Assembly (NCBI GenBank): GCA_011772205.1
Contig: WVZY01000031.1
Coordinates: 111,545 to 175,544 of the forward strand
Source of the DNA: Candidatus Latescibacterota bacterium
GTDB lineage: Bacteria > Krumholzibacteriota > Krumholzibacteriia > WVZY01
DNA: 64,000 bases
Direction of reading: 5' to 3'
Positions 1 to 8,493 of this stretch are shown here, one piece after another. The position numbers and the translations under genes are program-made. Each line of letters opens with the position of its first letter. Positions within the stretch are counted from its first letter, which is position 1. Under the pieces are notes generated by a model. That model saw nothing but the letters and a program-made list of their open reading frames with translations, ran no database searches and was not told the DNA's origin.

Positions 1-366
1 GAAAACGAATGGTATGGAGATCACTACGTAGGTGAGCGCCAATGAATACAACCGGACAGCCGAAAAGAATGGTGTGTACCTGACGAGAGGGATGCTCAGG
101 TAGGTCAAGAAGCTGAACACAATCGAAACAGCGAACAACAGTGAGCTGAGAGAAAGGTGAAACTTGGCACGATCTTCTGTAAAAAAGCTGGGGATCAGGT
201 AAACCAGTAATGCCCCGATCGTCATCCCGAACATTGCGACGGATATGGCTACAAAGGCAAGATGGTACCACATCGTCACGCTGAAAATTCGCGTAAGCAG
301 AATTTCATACATCAGCATCGCTAGAGTGACGAGGAACAGACCGAAGTATGTGGTTTTTCTGACCAT
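1..366 (-). CDS. Membrane-embedded spermidine-synthase-like protein, N-terminal part (truncated by window edge)
   Basis: The frame opens at an ATG ending at position 366 and stays open for 122 codons to the left edge, so the C-terminal part is missing. The visible part is very hydrophobic. It begins MVRKTTYFGLFLVTLAMLMY and continues with a segment EILLTRIFSVTMWYHLAF, which is typical of large integral-membrane proteins that carry a spermidine synthase/SAM-methyltransferase-like domain further downstream. Four or so membrane segments can be seen, including one around MFGMTIGALLVYL. A purine-rich GGGAAGGGAG lies just upstream of the ATG. The gene follows the Rrf2 regulator on the same strand after 114 bases. 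The substrate is unknown, and the methyltransferase-like domain itself lies outside the window. Confidence 0.75.
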   Translation of the reverse strand, partial: MVRKTTYFGLFLVTLAMLMYEILLTRIFSVTMWYHLAFVAISVAMFGMTIGALLVYLIPSFFTEDRAKFHLSLSSLLFAVSIVFSFLTYLSIPLVRYTPFFSAVRLYSLALTYVVISIPFVF

Positions 367-480
367 GCTCCCTTCCCTGAGTTTCAGCATGCTTCAATCT
401 TAATTCATCGAAGGCCGCAGCAATCCCCTGCTGCCGTATCTGCTGAAAACAGCCATTATAGAACGCAGCGGTGACGGAGT

Positions 481-942
481 CTATGACTTACTGGGATTAT
501 CCGTTACGAGGATATTGGACAGCCGAAGCCCTCTGGCTTCGGTTTCGGCAATCAATTTTTCGAGTGTGGTTGTATCGAAGAACTCCCTGCACTCTTCCCT
601 TTGTTCTTTCCAGTGATCGTGAACCGGGCAGGGGTTATTGTCATCGCACTTTTCGAGCCCCAACACGCATTCCTCGAAAATAGCCGGGCCGTCGATTGCC
701 AAGACAATCTCGGCAAGCGAGATCGCGCTCTTGGGTCTGGCCAGAGTGATACCTCCATTGGGGCCTCTAAAGGAAAGCAGGATGTTTCGGGCCGTCAGGA
801 CCTGAAGGATCTTTGTGAGAAAGTGAAACGAGATACCGAGTTTTTCAGAGATTTCGCGTATCGGAACGAATTTGTCGGCTGGCTGGGAAGCGAGATAGAG
901 GGCGGCCCGAATGGCATAACTGCAGGTTTTCGAAATAATCAT
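481..942 (-). CDS. Rrf2/IscR-family transcriptional regulator with putative Fe-S cysteines
   Basis: A 153-residue DNA-binding protein. The N-terminal half is a typical Rrf2 winged helix: MIISKTCSYAIRAALYLA, then a recognition-helix region around ISEKLGISFHFLTKILQ and a wing containing GPNGGITLA. The C-terminal part carries C92, C99 and C105 followed by H108 (ECVLGLEKC...NPCPVH). In IscR the equivalent three cysteines and a histidine bind a [2Fe-2S] cluster, so this protein probably senses Fe-S status, redox or nitric oxide. A fourth cysteine lies at 118. It is upstream of, and on the same strand as, the membrane protein at the left edge, which could be a target. The actual regulon cannot be read from the sequence. 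Confidence 0.92.
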   Translation of the reverse strand: MIISKTCSYAIRAALYLASQPADKFVPIREISEKLGISFHFLTKILQVLTARNILLSFRGPNGGITLARPKSAISLAEIVLAIDGPAIFEECVLGLEKCDDNNPCPVHDHWKEQREECREFFDTTTLEKLIAETEARGLRLSNILVTDNPSKS

Positions 943-1410
943 TACTCCATGTCCTTTTCAGCAGCCCTCCATTTGTAAAATCCCACGCGCCCTGCCGAGT
1001 GTCAAGCAAAATTCGTGAAACAATTATTCAACTCTTCGACGTCGTCGCGACAGCCAATGCTTCGAGGTGTCCCTTGGTCGGCTTAGAACAGAACACGCAT
1101 TGTTGATGATAAAACATACAGGCGGTGAACGGTTTCGTTTCTTTTTATCGCTTTTCATCCCCTGTTTCTCCCTTACTGTTCACAACGTCACCTCCAACCT
1201 CTCCGCTGGAGGATTCCGCTGCCAAGATTACGGTTTGAAATGTTGTAAACAAAATACTGTCTGCAAAACCGAATTGCAGCGGCGATGCAAACGGCGATTG
1301 GAGCCAACGACATCTCGCAGCAGCTCAATTGCTATTCACTTTGGGGGAGGTATTGCATTGCGCTTCGATGTCGAAAGGTTAGAAAAAGCGCCCGCCGTTC
1401 TCCGCTGGCA
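943..1410. other. Intergenic gap, no gene recognised
   Basis: This stretch lies between the start of the Rrf2 gene and the end of the DinB-like gene, both on the minus strand. Short open frames exist on the plus strand but they look random in composition and lack a ribosome binding site. The part next to the Rrf2 gene must hold its promoter. No convincing terminator was seen. Confidence 0.5.
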
Positions 1411-2616
1411 TCACCGCAACACTGCATTCGCAGCGGCTTCGTCTTCATCTGGAGCGAATGTTTTTCCAAAACACAGAATCTTCTCTCCGGGGTATTTCTC
1501 CCGGACCATGTCGCAAGCGCGGTAAAGCCGAGCAAGTTTGCCATTCTCGCATTGGAAGAGATCCATCTGTTCGGTTAGCGGCACAGGACGCGCCGCCGCA
1601 AGGTGGAGAGCCCTTACCTTTACTCGGCGGGTGTATGCTCGTTTGAGGAGGATCACCGCTTCTTCGTAAAGGCGCCGGTCGGAATGGCACACCTCACCGA
1701 GCCGCGCCCCATGCGTTGCCTCGTAGCCATCGGTATACGACAGCCGGAGCCGGAGCTTCCGTGCCCCCTGACCTCTCCGGCGAAGCTCCCTGCCCAACGC
1801 CTCCGAGAGCATGTATAGCTCGGCATCGATGCGAGAGAGCTCGACCATGTCGTTTCGAAATGTGATCCCCTTTTCTACGATTTCCCCGTCCCCGTCCGAC
1901 CGTACACGCCGGTTGTCCATGCCGCCCGCTCTCTCGACGAGCGTCTTTCCAAAAGACCCCAGAACACACTCGGCAAGCGGCGGCGGCACCTGCGAAAGTG
2001 CCCCGATCGTTTTGATTCCCAGCGAAGAGAGTGTCTCCCGGTGCGACGGACGTATGCCGGGAAGCCAAGAGAGGGGAAAGGGCGCGAGAAACTCGCGCTC
2101 TTCCCCGGCCGAGACGGTGACAATCCCTCCGCGCTTGGCGACCTTCGAGGCGACCTGGCTAACGAGTTTGTTGGGGCCGAGCCCCAGTGACACGGTCAAG
2201 CGCGGTGCGGCGGCCAGCTTTTTCTGCACCCGCCAGGCGGTGTCCTTCACCTCACCGAAGAGCCGTGCGCAGCCCGTGTAGTCCATAAAACCCTCATCCA
2301 AGGACACTGGCTCAACGAGCGGGCTGTAGCGCCTCACAAGCGAAAAGAGGGCGTCTGACGCTCGGCGGAACAGAGCCCAGTCAACCTGAACGAAAGCCGC
2401 GCTGGGAGAAAGCCGCCGGGCCTGAGGTATCGTAAGTCCCGGATGGATTCCCTCGGCCCGTGCTTCGTACGACGCGGCCAGAACGACCCCGCGGCTGGAG
2501 AGGTGCCCGACGACGACCGGGCGAGACTTCAGCGCGGGGTCTCGGAGCCGAACGACGGAGGCAAAAAAGTCGTCGCTGTTTATGTAAATGATCTCGCGGG
2601 CATTAGAGAACTTCAT
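1411..2616 (-). CDS. dinB: DinB-like Y-family DNA polymerase (Pol IV type) with altered catalytic Asp
   Basis: A 401-residue Y-family polymerase, a translesion enzyme. The start at 2616 is chosen because TGGAGG sits six bases upstream; a longer frame reaches 2664 without a good ribosome site. Palm and fingers motifs are clear: FFASV near residue 17, RPVVVG at 32-37, the YEAR motif near 50, and SLDEGFMD with D107 and E108. The helix-hairpin-helix/thumb part follows (LPGIRPSHRETLSSLGI) and then the little-finger domain. QMDLF at 350-354 resembles a beta-clamp binding peptide. The first metal-binding Asp, D8 in E. coli Pol IV (HVDMD), is N13 here (YINSD). The codon is AAC, so this is not a misread frame. 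The protein may be catalytically weak or have a structural role like ImuB, although ImuB is otherwise much more divergent. Confidence 0.88.
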   Translation of the reverse strand: MKFSNAREIIYINSDDFFASVVRLRDPALKSRPVVVGHLSSRGVVLAASYEARAEGIHPGLTIPQARRLSPSAAFVQVDWALFRRASDALFSLVRRYSPLVEPVSLDEGFMDYTGCARLFGEVKDTAWRVQKKLAAAPRLTVSLGLGPNKLVSQVASKVAKRGGIVTVSAGEEREFLAPFPLSWLPGIRPSHRETLSSLGIKTIGALSQVPPPLAECVLGSFGKTLVERAGGMDNRRVRSDGDGEIVEKGITFRNDMVELSRIDAELYMLSEALGRELRRRGQGARKLRLRLSYTDGYEATHGARLGEVCHSDRRLYEEAVILLKRAYTRRVKVRALHLAAARPVPLTEQMDLFQCENGKLARLYRACDMVREKYPGEKILCFGKTFAPDEDEAAANAVLR

Positions 2617-2884
2617 GGAGAACCTCCACGCTTCGATTATAACCGAAACTAAACCGAAAGTCAAGCCGCACCAATTCCCCGGCGTTTTTTAAAGATATGC
2701 TCCCATGCGGTTGCTTCACGGCATCGGCTTGAAAATTCGCCCGCAAACGAATGCACACACAAAGCCGCTGCGATGAATAAGCGAGGCATTCAATGGCTCG
2801 ATGAATCCACCTAGACTTTTGCTTTTTTATCACATAAATTGGCAATTAAAATTTCCCGAGTTGTTCACATTGCAGGGAGAACAT

Positions 2885-4294
2885 ATGAACAGGCACTCAT
2901 CATTCGATCCCGTCACGGATGACATCATTACAGCTTTAAAAAAAGCTGTTGGCAAAGAAAACGTCCAAACCGATGCGGAAGCATTGGAACTGTGCGCCTC
3001 GGATGAAACCGAAGATTTGGCATTTCAACCGGAGGTCGTAGCCAGTCCTGAGACTGCCGAAGGGGTTTGCCGCATCCTCCGCATCGCATGGGAAAACAAC
3101 ATACCGGTGACACCAAGGGGTGGCGGCACGGGGCTGTCCGGAGGAGCCCTGCCTGTTTGCGGCGGCATCGTGCTTTCGACGATGAAGCTCAACCGGATTC
3201 TCGAAATCGACCAGAAAAATCTCATGGCGGTGGTCGAGCCCGGCGTCATAACGCAGGAATTTCAAGAAGAAGTCGAAAAAGTAGGGCTTTTCTACCCGCC
3301 GGATCCGGCAAGCCGCGGGAGTTGTTTCCTGGGTGGTAACCTAGCGGAGTGCGCTGGAGGACCCCGCGCAGTCAAATACGGAGTCACCAAAGATTATGTT
3401 ACCGGTGTCGAAGCGGTGATGCCCGACGGAACGTTGATTCATCACGGCGGGAAACTGCTAAAGAATGTGACCGGTTATAATCTCACGCAGCTGATCATCG
3501 GGTCCGAAGGAACCCTCGCCGTCATCACCAAGATCTACCTGAAGCTCCTACCTCTCCCCCGTTACCGCCAGACATTGCTCATTCCTTTTGCCTCTCTCGA
3601 AGCATCCGCTCAAACAGTGCCTGCCATCATGAACGCAGGGATCGTTCCATCAGCGCTCGAGCTGATGGAGAGGGATGCAGTCAAGATGGCTGAGAAGCAT
3701 CTATCGACCACTTTTCCGAGCAGCGATGCCGCAGCCCATCTGCTCATCGAAATCGACGGCAACGATATATCGACTATCGAAAAGGCGAGTGAACAGGTAT
3801 GCGAGATTGCTTTGAAGGAGGGGGCCACCGATGTGCTTCTGGCCGATACATCGGCCAAGCAACAAGAGCTGTGGGACCTCCGGCGGGCGCTTGGAGAGGC
3901 GGTTAAATCAGTATCGATTTACAAAGAAGAAGACACCGTAGTCCCTAGGTACAACCTGGTTCCGCTCTTGCTCGGCGTCAAAGAGATCTCGAAGCGCTAC
4001 GGCATCACAACGGTTTGTTACGGCCATGCGGGCGACGGAAACCTTCATGTGAATATTCTCAAAATGGACATGAGTGAAACGGAATGGACCGATAACCTGG
4101 ACCCGGCGATCGAAGAGATCTTCAAGCTCACCGTTTCCCTCGGTGGCATGATTTCGGGCGAGCACGGGATCGGGTACGTCCAGCGAAAATACCTTCCGCT
4201 TGCGATCAGCGAAACCGAACTCGACTTGATGAAGCGGCTCAAGCAAGTCTTCGACAAGAAGGGAATCCTTAATCCGAGCAAGATATTTCCTTGA
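2885..4294 (+). CDS. glcD: FAD-linked oxidase, GlcD-type (glycolate or D-lactate dehydrogenase)
   Basis: A 469-residue flavoprotein of the VAO/PCMH family that oxidises a 2-hydroxy acid such as glycolate or D-lactate. The start at 2885 follows AGGGAG at a suitable distance; the frame is open further upstream to 2801, but that part is not protein-like. The FAD-binding domain shows PVTPRGGGTGLSGGALP, then PPDPASRGSCFLGGNLAE and GSEGTLAVIT. The C-terminal oxidase domain shows YGHAGDGNLHVNIL and SGEHGIGYVQRKYL, which are hallmarks of GlcD/LldD2-like enzymes and contribute active-site histidines. No GlcE or GlcF gene adjoins it. The Fe-S membrane protein at 5231-7294 has the CCG domains seen in GlcF and could take its electrons; that link is inferred. 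Confidence 0.9.
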   Translation: MNRHSSFDPVTDDIITALKKAVGKENVQTDAEALELCASDETEDLAFQPEVVASPETAEGVCRILRIAWENNIPVTPRGGGTGLSGGALPVCGGIVLSTMKLNRILEIDQKNLMAVVEPGVITQEFQEEVEKVGLFYPPDPASRGSCFLGGNLAECAGGPRAVKYGVTKDYVTGVEAVMPDGTLIHHGGKLLKNVTGYNLTQLIIGSEGTLAVITKIYLKLLPLPRYRQTLLIPFASLEASAQTVPAIMNAGIVPSALELMERDAVKMAEKHLSTTFPSSDAAAHLLIEIDGNDISTIEKASEQVCEIALKEGATDVLLADTSAKQQELWDLRRALGEAVKSVSIYKEEDTVVPRYNLVPLLLGVKEISKRYGITTVCYGHAGDGNLHVNILKMDMSETEWTDNLDPAIEEIFKLTVSLGGMISGEHGIGYVQRKYLPLAISETELDLMKRLKQVFDKKGILNPSKIFP

Positions 4295-4348
4295 ACTGCG
4301 GAGAATAAGAGGCTGTTACAGTACGGGGAGAGATCCGGAATTTAATAT

Positions 4349-4885
4349 TTAATAGATAGCCTCGCTCACCTTACCGACGCCCTCCGGATGATTGTTCATC
4401 AGGTAATCGATATTGAGAATCAGTTTCGGTCCCTCGAAATCCGCTCCGGAGAACTTATTGGTGTCCATCCGTATCGCGTCACACGGGCACGCTTCAACAC
4501 ACAAACCGCAGAATACACACTGGAGGATATCGATATTGAACACCACTGGATATTTTTCGACGCCGTCGTGACCGGTATCGGCAGCGATGATTTCGATACA
4601 GTCTGCCGGACAGGCCGTCGCGCAGCAGTAGCAGGCCACACATCTCGGCGTACCGTCTTCACGATGCATCAGCCTGTGCTCCCCCCGAAAAGTGTCGGGT
4701 AATGGCTTGGGTGTTTCCGGCCACTGGTACGTTATTCCAACGCGCCCCTTCCGCAGGTTGAAGAGATTCTCAAAGAGATGAGTCACTGTAACCCACAGCC
4801 CACGAAAGATTTCTAAAATGTATACTTTTTCCCACCAACGCTTCTGAATGTTGAGCGGTGGCGAAATTACCTTGATCATTTTCAT
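4349..4885 (-). CDS. NuoI-like 2[4Fe-4S] ferredoxin subunit, orphan
   Basis: A 178-residue protein resembling complex I subunit NuoI. After an amphipathic N-terminus (ILEIFRGLWVTVTHLFENL) it has HREDGTPRC, then two complete cluster motifs: C82-C85-C88-C92-P and C123-C126-C129-C133-P. Extra cysteines sit at 87, 96 and 135, inside or beside the motifs. NuoI passes electrons between peripheral Fe-S clusters of NADH:quinone oxidoreductase. Here no other nuo gene is in view, so it may serve a dispersed complex I or another ferredoxin-dependent membrane enzyme. Translation may begin at the first ATG or at the third codon (4879), where the GAGAGG ribosome site has better spacing. It converges with glcD, whose stop lies 54 bases from its own. 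Confidence 0.85.
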   Translation of the reverse strand: MKMIKVISPPLNIQKRWWEKVYILEIFRGLWVTVTHLFENLFNLRKGRVGITYQWPETPKPLPDTFRGEHRLMHREDGTPRCVACYCCATACPADCIEIIAADTGHDGVEKYPVVFNIDILQCVFCGLCVEACPCDAIRMDTNKFSGADFEGPKLILNIDYLMNNHPEGVGKVSEAIY

Positions 4886-5230
4886 ACCTCTCGTTCTGCG
4901 CCAACCACCTTACCTCACGTTTTCAACCTTCATATATAAAGTAAGCGAATGAGCGAAGATGTCAAGGTTTATCACTGGAGTGCCGCGCTTCGAAAGGTAT
5001 CAAATTCTTTGACGCGAATTCTCCCATCCGTTATTGTTTTCCTAAAGGCTCCATGATCGCAGCACCGACGACAACGACATGCGTCTGGCCAATGCAGCGG
5101 GCAAAAGCGGCTACAGCGGACCGTTTCGTGGAAAATCCACCGATCGGAAAGAAATTTAGCGATCGGTCTTCGCTTGACCGGTGATCGCGGGAGCCAATTC
5201 CGGATAAACACAAACCAGGAGACTTTTGCC
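4886..5230. other. Divergent promoter region between NuoI-like and EtfD-like genes
   Basis: The two flanking genes are transcribed away from each other, so both promoters must lie here. No gene is recognised. The segment nearest the EtfD-like gene contains an imperfect hairpin, listed separately. The longer open frame that reaches upstream of 5231 is judged non-coding. Confidence 0.5.
5159..5188 (+). promoter_or_regulatory. Imperfect inverted repeat in leader of the EtfD-like operon
   Basis: The arms GCGATC-GGTC and GACC-(GGT)-GATCGC face each other across a seven-base loop, with a three-base bulge in the right arm. The repeat ends about 42 bases before the ATG at 5231. It has no T-run, so it is not a standard terminator. 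It could be an operator or an mRNA leader structure; no binding protein can be named. Confidence 0.3.
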
Positions 5231-7294
5231 ATGCAACCAGGACACGTTCCTGCCAACATAATATTTGCGATTGTATTTGTTGCTGCCATTGGATTTTTCA
5301 TTCTGACCGTTCGCAGGCTTTACAAAACCATGCGTTTGGGGAAGCCGGAGGACAGGTTCGACGGGATTGGCGACAGACTGAAAGGAGTGGCGACTTTCGT
5401 TTTTGGGCAGAGGCGGGTGGTCAGCGAGCCATCCGGGTGGGGACATTTCTTCATCTTTTGGGGTTTCATCATCATCACGCTTGGCACCTTGGAGACCTTT
5501 GGAGTCGGTATCCACCGCGATTTTGCCTACTGGAAGTTTCTGGGCAAAGGATTCGCCGCTGTGCTCTACCTGTTGCAGGACCTGTTCTGCGCAGCAGTCA
5601 TCGTGGCGATGCTCGTGGCCATATACCGGAGATTAATGATCAAGCCCGAGCGCCTCAAATACGAGAATCAGATGGAGTTCAACCTCGATGCAGGTATCAT
5701 CATAGTCCTCATTCTCGTGTTGGTCGTTCTTGCCTTAGGGGCACGCTCGATCGAATACCACCTGGCTCAAGCTGACCCTGGTGGTTATTTTCCCCAGGCA
5801 GCATTCATTTCGGTAGCTTTGTCCCCAATTTTCAACGGACTTACAGAGAGATCCTTGCACATATGGTACAGTTCCCTTTGGTGGGGCCACACATTGGTGG
5901 TGTTCGGTTTCCTCATCTATATCCCCTTCTCCAAACACCTGCATCTCCTCGGAGCAATCGTAAATGTATTCTTCAGGCGGTTTCGGCCCATCGGCGAACT
6001 CACCAAGATGGATCTCGAGGACGAGACAGTGGAGACTTATGGAGTCTCCAATGTGGAGTCATTTACATGGAAGCAACTCTTGGATCTCTACGCCTGCACT
6101 TACTGCGGCCGCTGCTCCCAGTACTGCCCGGCAACCCTCACGGGAAAGCCGCTGAGTCCCAAGTTGACAATTCACCACTTGAAAGACCACCTCATAGAAA
6201 GAGGAGCGCTGCTACTGACCCGGCAGAAAGGACGAGAGAAAGCCGAAACGACCGATGCAAATAACGAATCTGCAAAGGCTCTCATTGGCGATGTCTGCTT
6301 GCACGATGAGCTCTGGTCTTGCACAACCTGCGCTGCTTGTATGGAACATTGTCCGGTTTTTATCGAGCATATCGACAAGTACGTCGATATGCGTCGCCAC
6401 TTGGTACTCATGGAAAGCAACTTCCCTACCGAGGCACAGACGGCGCTCCGCGGCTGGGAAACCAACTCCAATCCATGGGGAATCAGCGCCGATTCCCGGG
6501 GAGATTGGGCTGAAGACCTACCCGTGAAAATCCTTTCTCAAGACGCCGAGGTTGAATACCTTTTCTATGTGGGCTGCGCAGGCAGTTTTGATGCTCGGGG
6601 AAAGAAAGTCGCCACTGCTATGGTGAAGCTCCTGAACGAGGCGGGGATCAGCTTCGGCATTCTCGGGCCGGAAGAAAAATGCTGCGGCGAGACGGCGAGG
6701 CGAATCGGCAACGAATACCTCTTTCAAACCATGGCGACGGAATTAGCAGAGACCATCAACCGCTACGGTGTGGAAAAGATCGTCACCACCTGTCCTCACG
6801 GTTACAACACTTTGAAAAACGAGTATCCTCAGTTCGGCGGGAACTGGGAAGTGTATCACCACAGCGAGCTGCTCGCCGAACTCGCTCAGCAGGGCCGAAT
6901 CCGGCCGGTGCATGGAATCGACAAAAACGTTGTATTTCACGACTCATGCTACCTCGGGCGCTACAACTCGCTTTACGATGAACCGCGATTGCTGCTGAAA
7001 TCCCTACCGGGACTGCACTTCAAAGAAATGGAACACCACCGAAACAAGGCGTTTTGCTGCGGTGCTGGCGGCGGCAGGATGTGGATGGAGGAAACCTTGG
7101 GCGATAAAAAGATCAACGATGCACGCACCGAACAGGCATTGTCTCTGGAACCGGATATCATTGGTGTGTGCTGTCCCTTTTGCACTACGATGTTCGAGGA
7201 TGGTTTGAAGGCCTGCGATATGGAAGAAAAGGTGCTGGTTAGAGACGTCGCAGAATTGCTGGCCCAGTCCATAACATCCGTGGAGAAGGAGTAA
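5231..7294 (+). CDS. etfD: Membrane Fe-S oxidoreductase, EtfD-like (ETF:quinone oxidoreductase type, CCG domains)
   Basis: A 687-residue protein that probably carries electrons from a soluble flavoprotein to the quinone pool. The start at 5231 has AGGAGA eight bases upstream. Residues 1-240 hold about five or six membrane helices resembling the NarI/DsrM cytochrome b domain, with conserved His in WGHFFIFWGF and HIWYSSLWWGH. Two ferredoxin motifs follow at C289-C292-C295-C299-P and C364-C367-C370-C374-P. Two CCG (heterodisulfide reductase D-type) domains have CCG at 484 and 609 with their partner cysteines (TTCPHGY, CCPFC). This layout matches the membrane EtfD/EMO proteins of Mycobacterium and syntrophs. 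No etfAB lies in the window, so the electron donor is uncertain; GlcD nearby is one candidate. Dodecin starts four bases after the stop. Confidence 0.85.
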   Translation: MQPGHVPANIIFAIVFVAAIGFFILTVRRLYKTMRLGKPEDRFDGIGDRLKGVATFVFGQRRVVSEPSGWGHFFIFWGFIIITLGTLETFGVGIHRDFAYWKFLGKGFAAVLYLLQDLFCAAVIVAMLVAIYRRLMIKPERLKYENQMEFNLDAGIIIVLILVLVVLALGARSIEYHLAQADPGGYFPQAAFISVALSPIFNGLTERSLHIWYSSLWWGHTLVVFGFLIYIPFSKHLHLLGAIVNVFFRRFRPIGELTKMDLEDETVETYGVSNVESFTWKQLLDLYACTYCGRCSQYCPATLTGKPLSPKLTIHHLKDHLIERGALLLTRQKGREKAETTDANNESAKALIGDVCLHDELWSCTTCAACMEHCPVFIEHIDKYVDMRRHLVLMESNFPTEAQTALRGWETNSNPWGISADSRGDWAEDLPVKILSQDAEVEYLFYVGCAGSFDARGKKVATAMVKLLNEAGISFGILGPEEKCCGETARRIGNEYLFQTMATELAETINRYGVEKIVTTCPHGYNTLKNEYPQFGGNWEVYHHSELLAELAQQGRIRPVHGIDKNVVFHDSCYLGRYNSLYDEPRLLLKSLPGLHFKEMEHHRNKAFCCGAGGGRMWMEETLGDKKINDARTEQALSLEPDIIGVCCPFCTTMFEDGLKACDMEEKVLVRDVAELLAQSITSVEKE

Positions 7295-7298
7295 TAAA

Positions 7299-7505
7299 AT
7301 GGCAAATACCTACAAGAAAATCGAAATCGTCGGCACGAGCGAAAAGAGTTATGCGGAAGCGACGAGAGCAGCCATTAGTGAGGCCTCGAAAACGGTTCAA
7401 AATATCAGCTGGTTCGAAGTGGTCGAACAGCGTGGAAACGTGGTCGACGGGAAAGTGAAAGAATTTCAAGTGGTGCTGAAAATCGGTTTCAAAATAGAAA
7501 GATAG
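7299..7505 (+). CDS. Dodecin family flavin-binding protein
   Basis: A complete 68-residue dodecin. It reads MANTYKKIEIVGTSEKSYAE and then a helix, followed by WFEVVEQRGNVVDGKVKEFQ, with the Trp and Gln that in known dodecins stack against and hydrogen-bond the isoalloxazine rings. Dodecins form hollow dodecamers that bind riboflavin, FMN or lumichrome and act as flavin stores or scavengers. The gene begins four bases after the EtfD-like stop, with GGAGTAAT over the junction, so the two are almost certainly cotranscribed. Co-expression with a flavin-electron pathway makes a flavin-buffering role plausible. Confidence 0.93.
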   Translation: MANTYKKIEIVGTSEKSYAEATRAAISEASKTVQNISWFEVVEQRGNVVDGKVKEFQVVLKIGFKIER

Positions 7506-7543
7506 GCACCTTTATTTCAAACATGGATCAGAGGTGAGCTCAT

Positions 7544-8056
7544 ATGGATGCGTTGCTCATCGTGGACATGTTGAAGGACTTTATTGAGCCAGGCGCCCCT
7601 TTGGAGGTGCCCCAAGCCAGCGATATCGTCCCCAACATCAAAAGAGAAATCGCGAAAGCACGGGCCTGCGGCGCCCCAGTTATCTACATCAACGATGCCC
7701 ACAGAGATGACGATCCGGAGTTCTGCGTGTGGCCCCGCCACGCCGTTCGGGGAACCGATGGCGCGAAAGTAGTCGAAGAAATCGCGCCTCTCGAGGGCGA
7801 TCCAGTGATAGAGAAAACCAGCTACTCCGGTTTTTTCGGAACGGATTTGGAAGCGCGGCTACGAACACTAGGGGCAAAGAAGCTGACCATAACCGGAGTG
7901 GTGACGAACATCTGTATCCTATACACTGCAGCAGATGCTCTAATGCGGGGATTCGAAGTGGAAATTCCGGAAGATTGTGTCGCTGCGTTGAACGACGAAG
8001 ATCATAGATTCGCCCTTAAACAGATAAAGAGCGTTCTGAAGCCACGCCAGGTCTGA
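7544..8056 (+). CDS. Isochorismatase-family cysteine hydrolase (nicotinamidase-like)
   Basis: A 170-residue hydrolase with the complete triad of the family: D8 in ALLIVDMLKDF, K91 in VIEKTSYSGFFGT and C124 in TGVVTNICILYTA. A cis-peptide motif GVVTNIC and the C-terminal LNDEDHRFALKQI are also typical. Related enzymes deamidate nicotinamide or hydrolyse other amides and ureas. The metal-site residues of true nicotinamidases (D-x-H) are partly suggested by NDAHRDDDPEF, so a nicotinamidase-like or N-carbamoyl hydrolase role is possible. It is the third gene of the EtfD/dodecin operon, 38 bases after dodecin, with a GAGGTGA ribosome site. The substrate is not identifiable by eye. Confidence 0.9.
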   Translation: MDALLIVDMLKDFIEPGAPLEVPQASDIVPNIKREIAKARACGAPVIYINDAHRDDDPEFCVWPRHAVRGTDGAKVVEEIAPLEGDPVIEKTSYSGFFGTDLEARLRTLGAKKLTITGVVTNICILYTAADALMRGFEVEIPEDCVAALNDEDHRFALKQIKSVLKPRQV

Positions 8057-8070
8057 TCGGAGGAGACTCT

Positions 8071-8493
8071 CTAGGTGGAAGACCGCCGGTACAAGGGCTG
8101 CCGGCCTTTGAACCCCGTGTTAGTCGGGTGCCAGTACATAACCGACTCCTCTCCTTTTTTCCAGCAGAGAAAGATAACGATCCCCTCCTGCTTGGAGTAG
8201 AAGTCTACCAACCCTTTGTCTACATCTCTCAGGACGCATCCGGTTTCGTTGATAGCAGCGATGTCCTTTTCGATGCTCATACCAACCTTCTTGAACGTCT
8301 CCTTTTTTTCCCTGAGCAATATCGAATCGGGATTGGATTCTGTCATGCCGCACTCGACTATGAGATTAAGAATGGATATTTCCTCTTTCAGCCAGAGGTA
8401 CTTTTGTTTATTTCTCCGTATTCGCTCGAGTGTCACTTCGAGAAAACCCACGAGCCTATTCGCCTCATCTACCGTGAAGTACTTGGGGTTCAT
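8071..8493 (-). CDS. DUF2203 family protein
   Basis: A 140-residue soluble protein of unknown function. The start at 8493 is chosen because AAGGAG lies five bases upstream; the frame extends to 8661, but the extra part is poor in protein character. The DUF2203 signature is visible: an N-terminal YFTVDEANRLVGFLEVTL helix, a coiled-coil-like middle, then RDVDKGLVDFYS and the C-terminal block FLCWKKGEESVMYWHPTNTG followed by FKGRQPL. The family is widespread in bacteria and has no established role. It converges with the isochorismatase-family gene (14 bases between stops). Confidence 0.85.
   Translation of the reverse strand: MNPKYFTVDEANRLVGFLEVTLERIRRNKQKYLWLKEEISILNLIVECGMTESNPDSILLREKKETFKKVGMSIEKDIAAINETGCVLRDVDKGLVDFYSKQEGIVIFLCWKKGEESVMYWHPTNTGFKGRQPLYRRSST

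Noticed and set aside
1067..1525. Plus-strand open frame in the gap before dinB
   Set aside because: Random composition, no ribosome site, and it overlaps the end of dinB.
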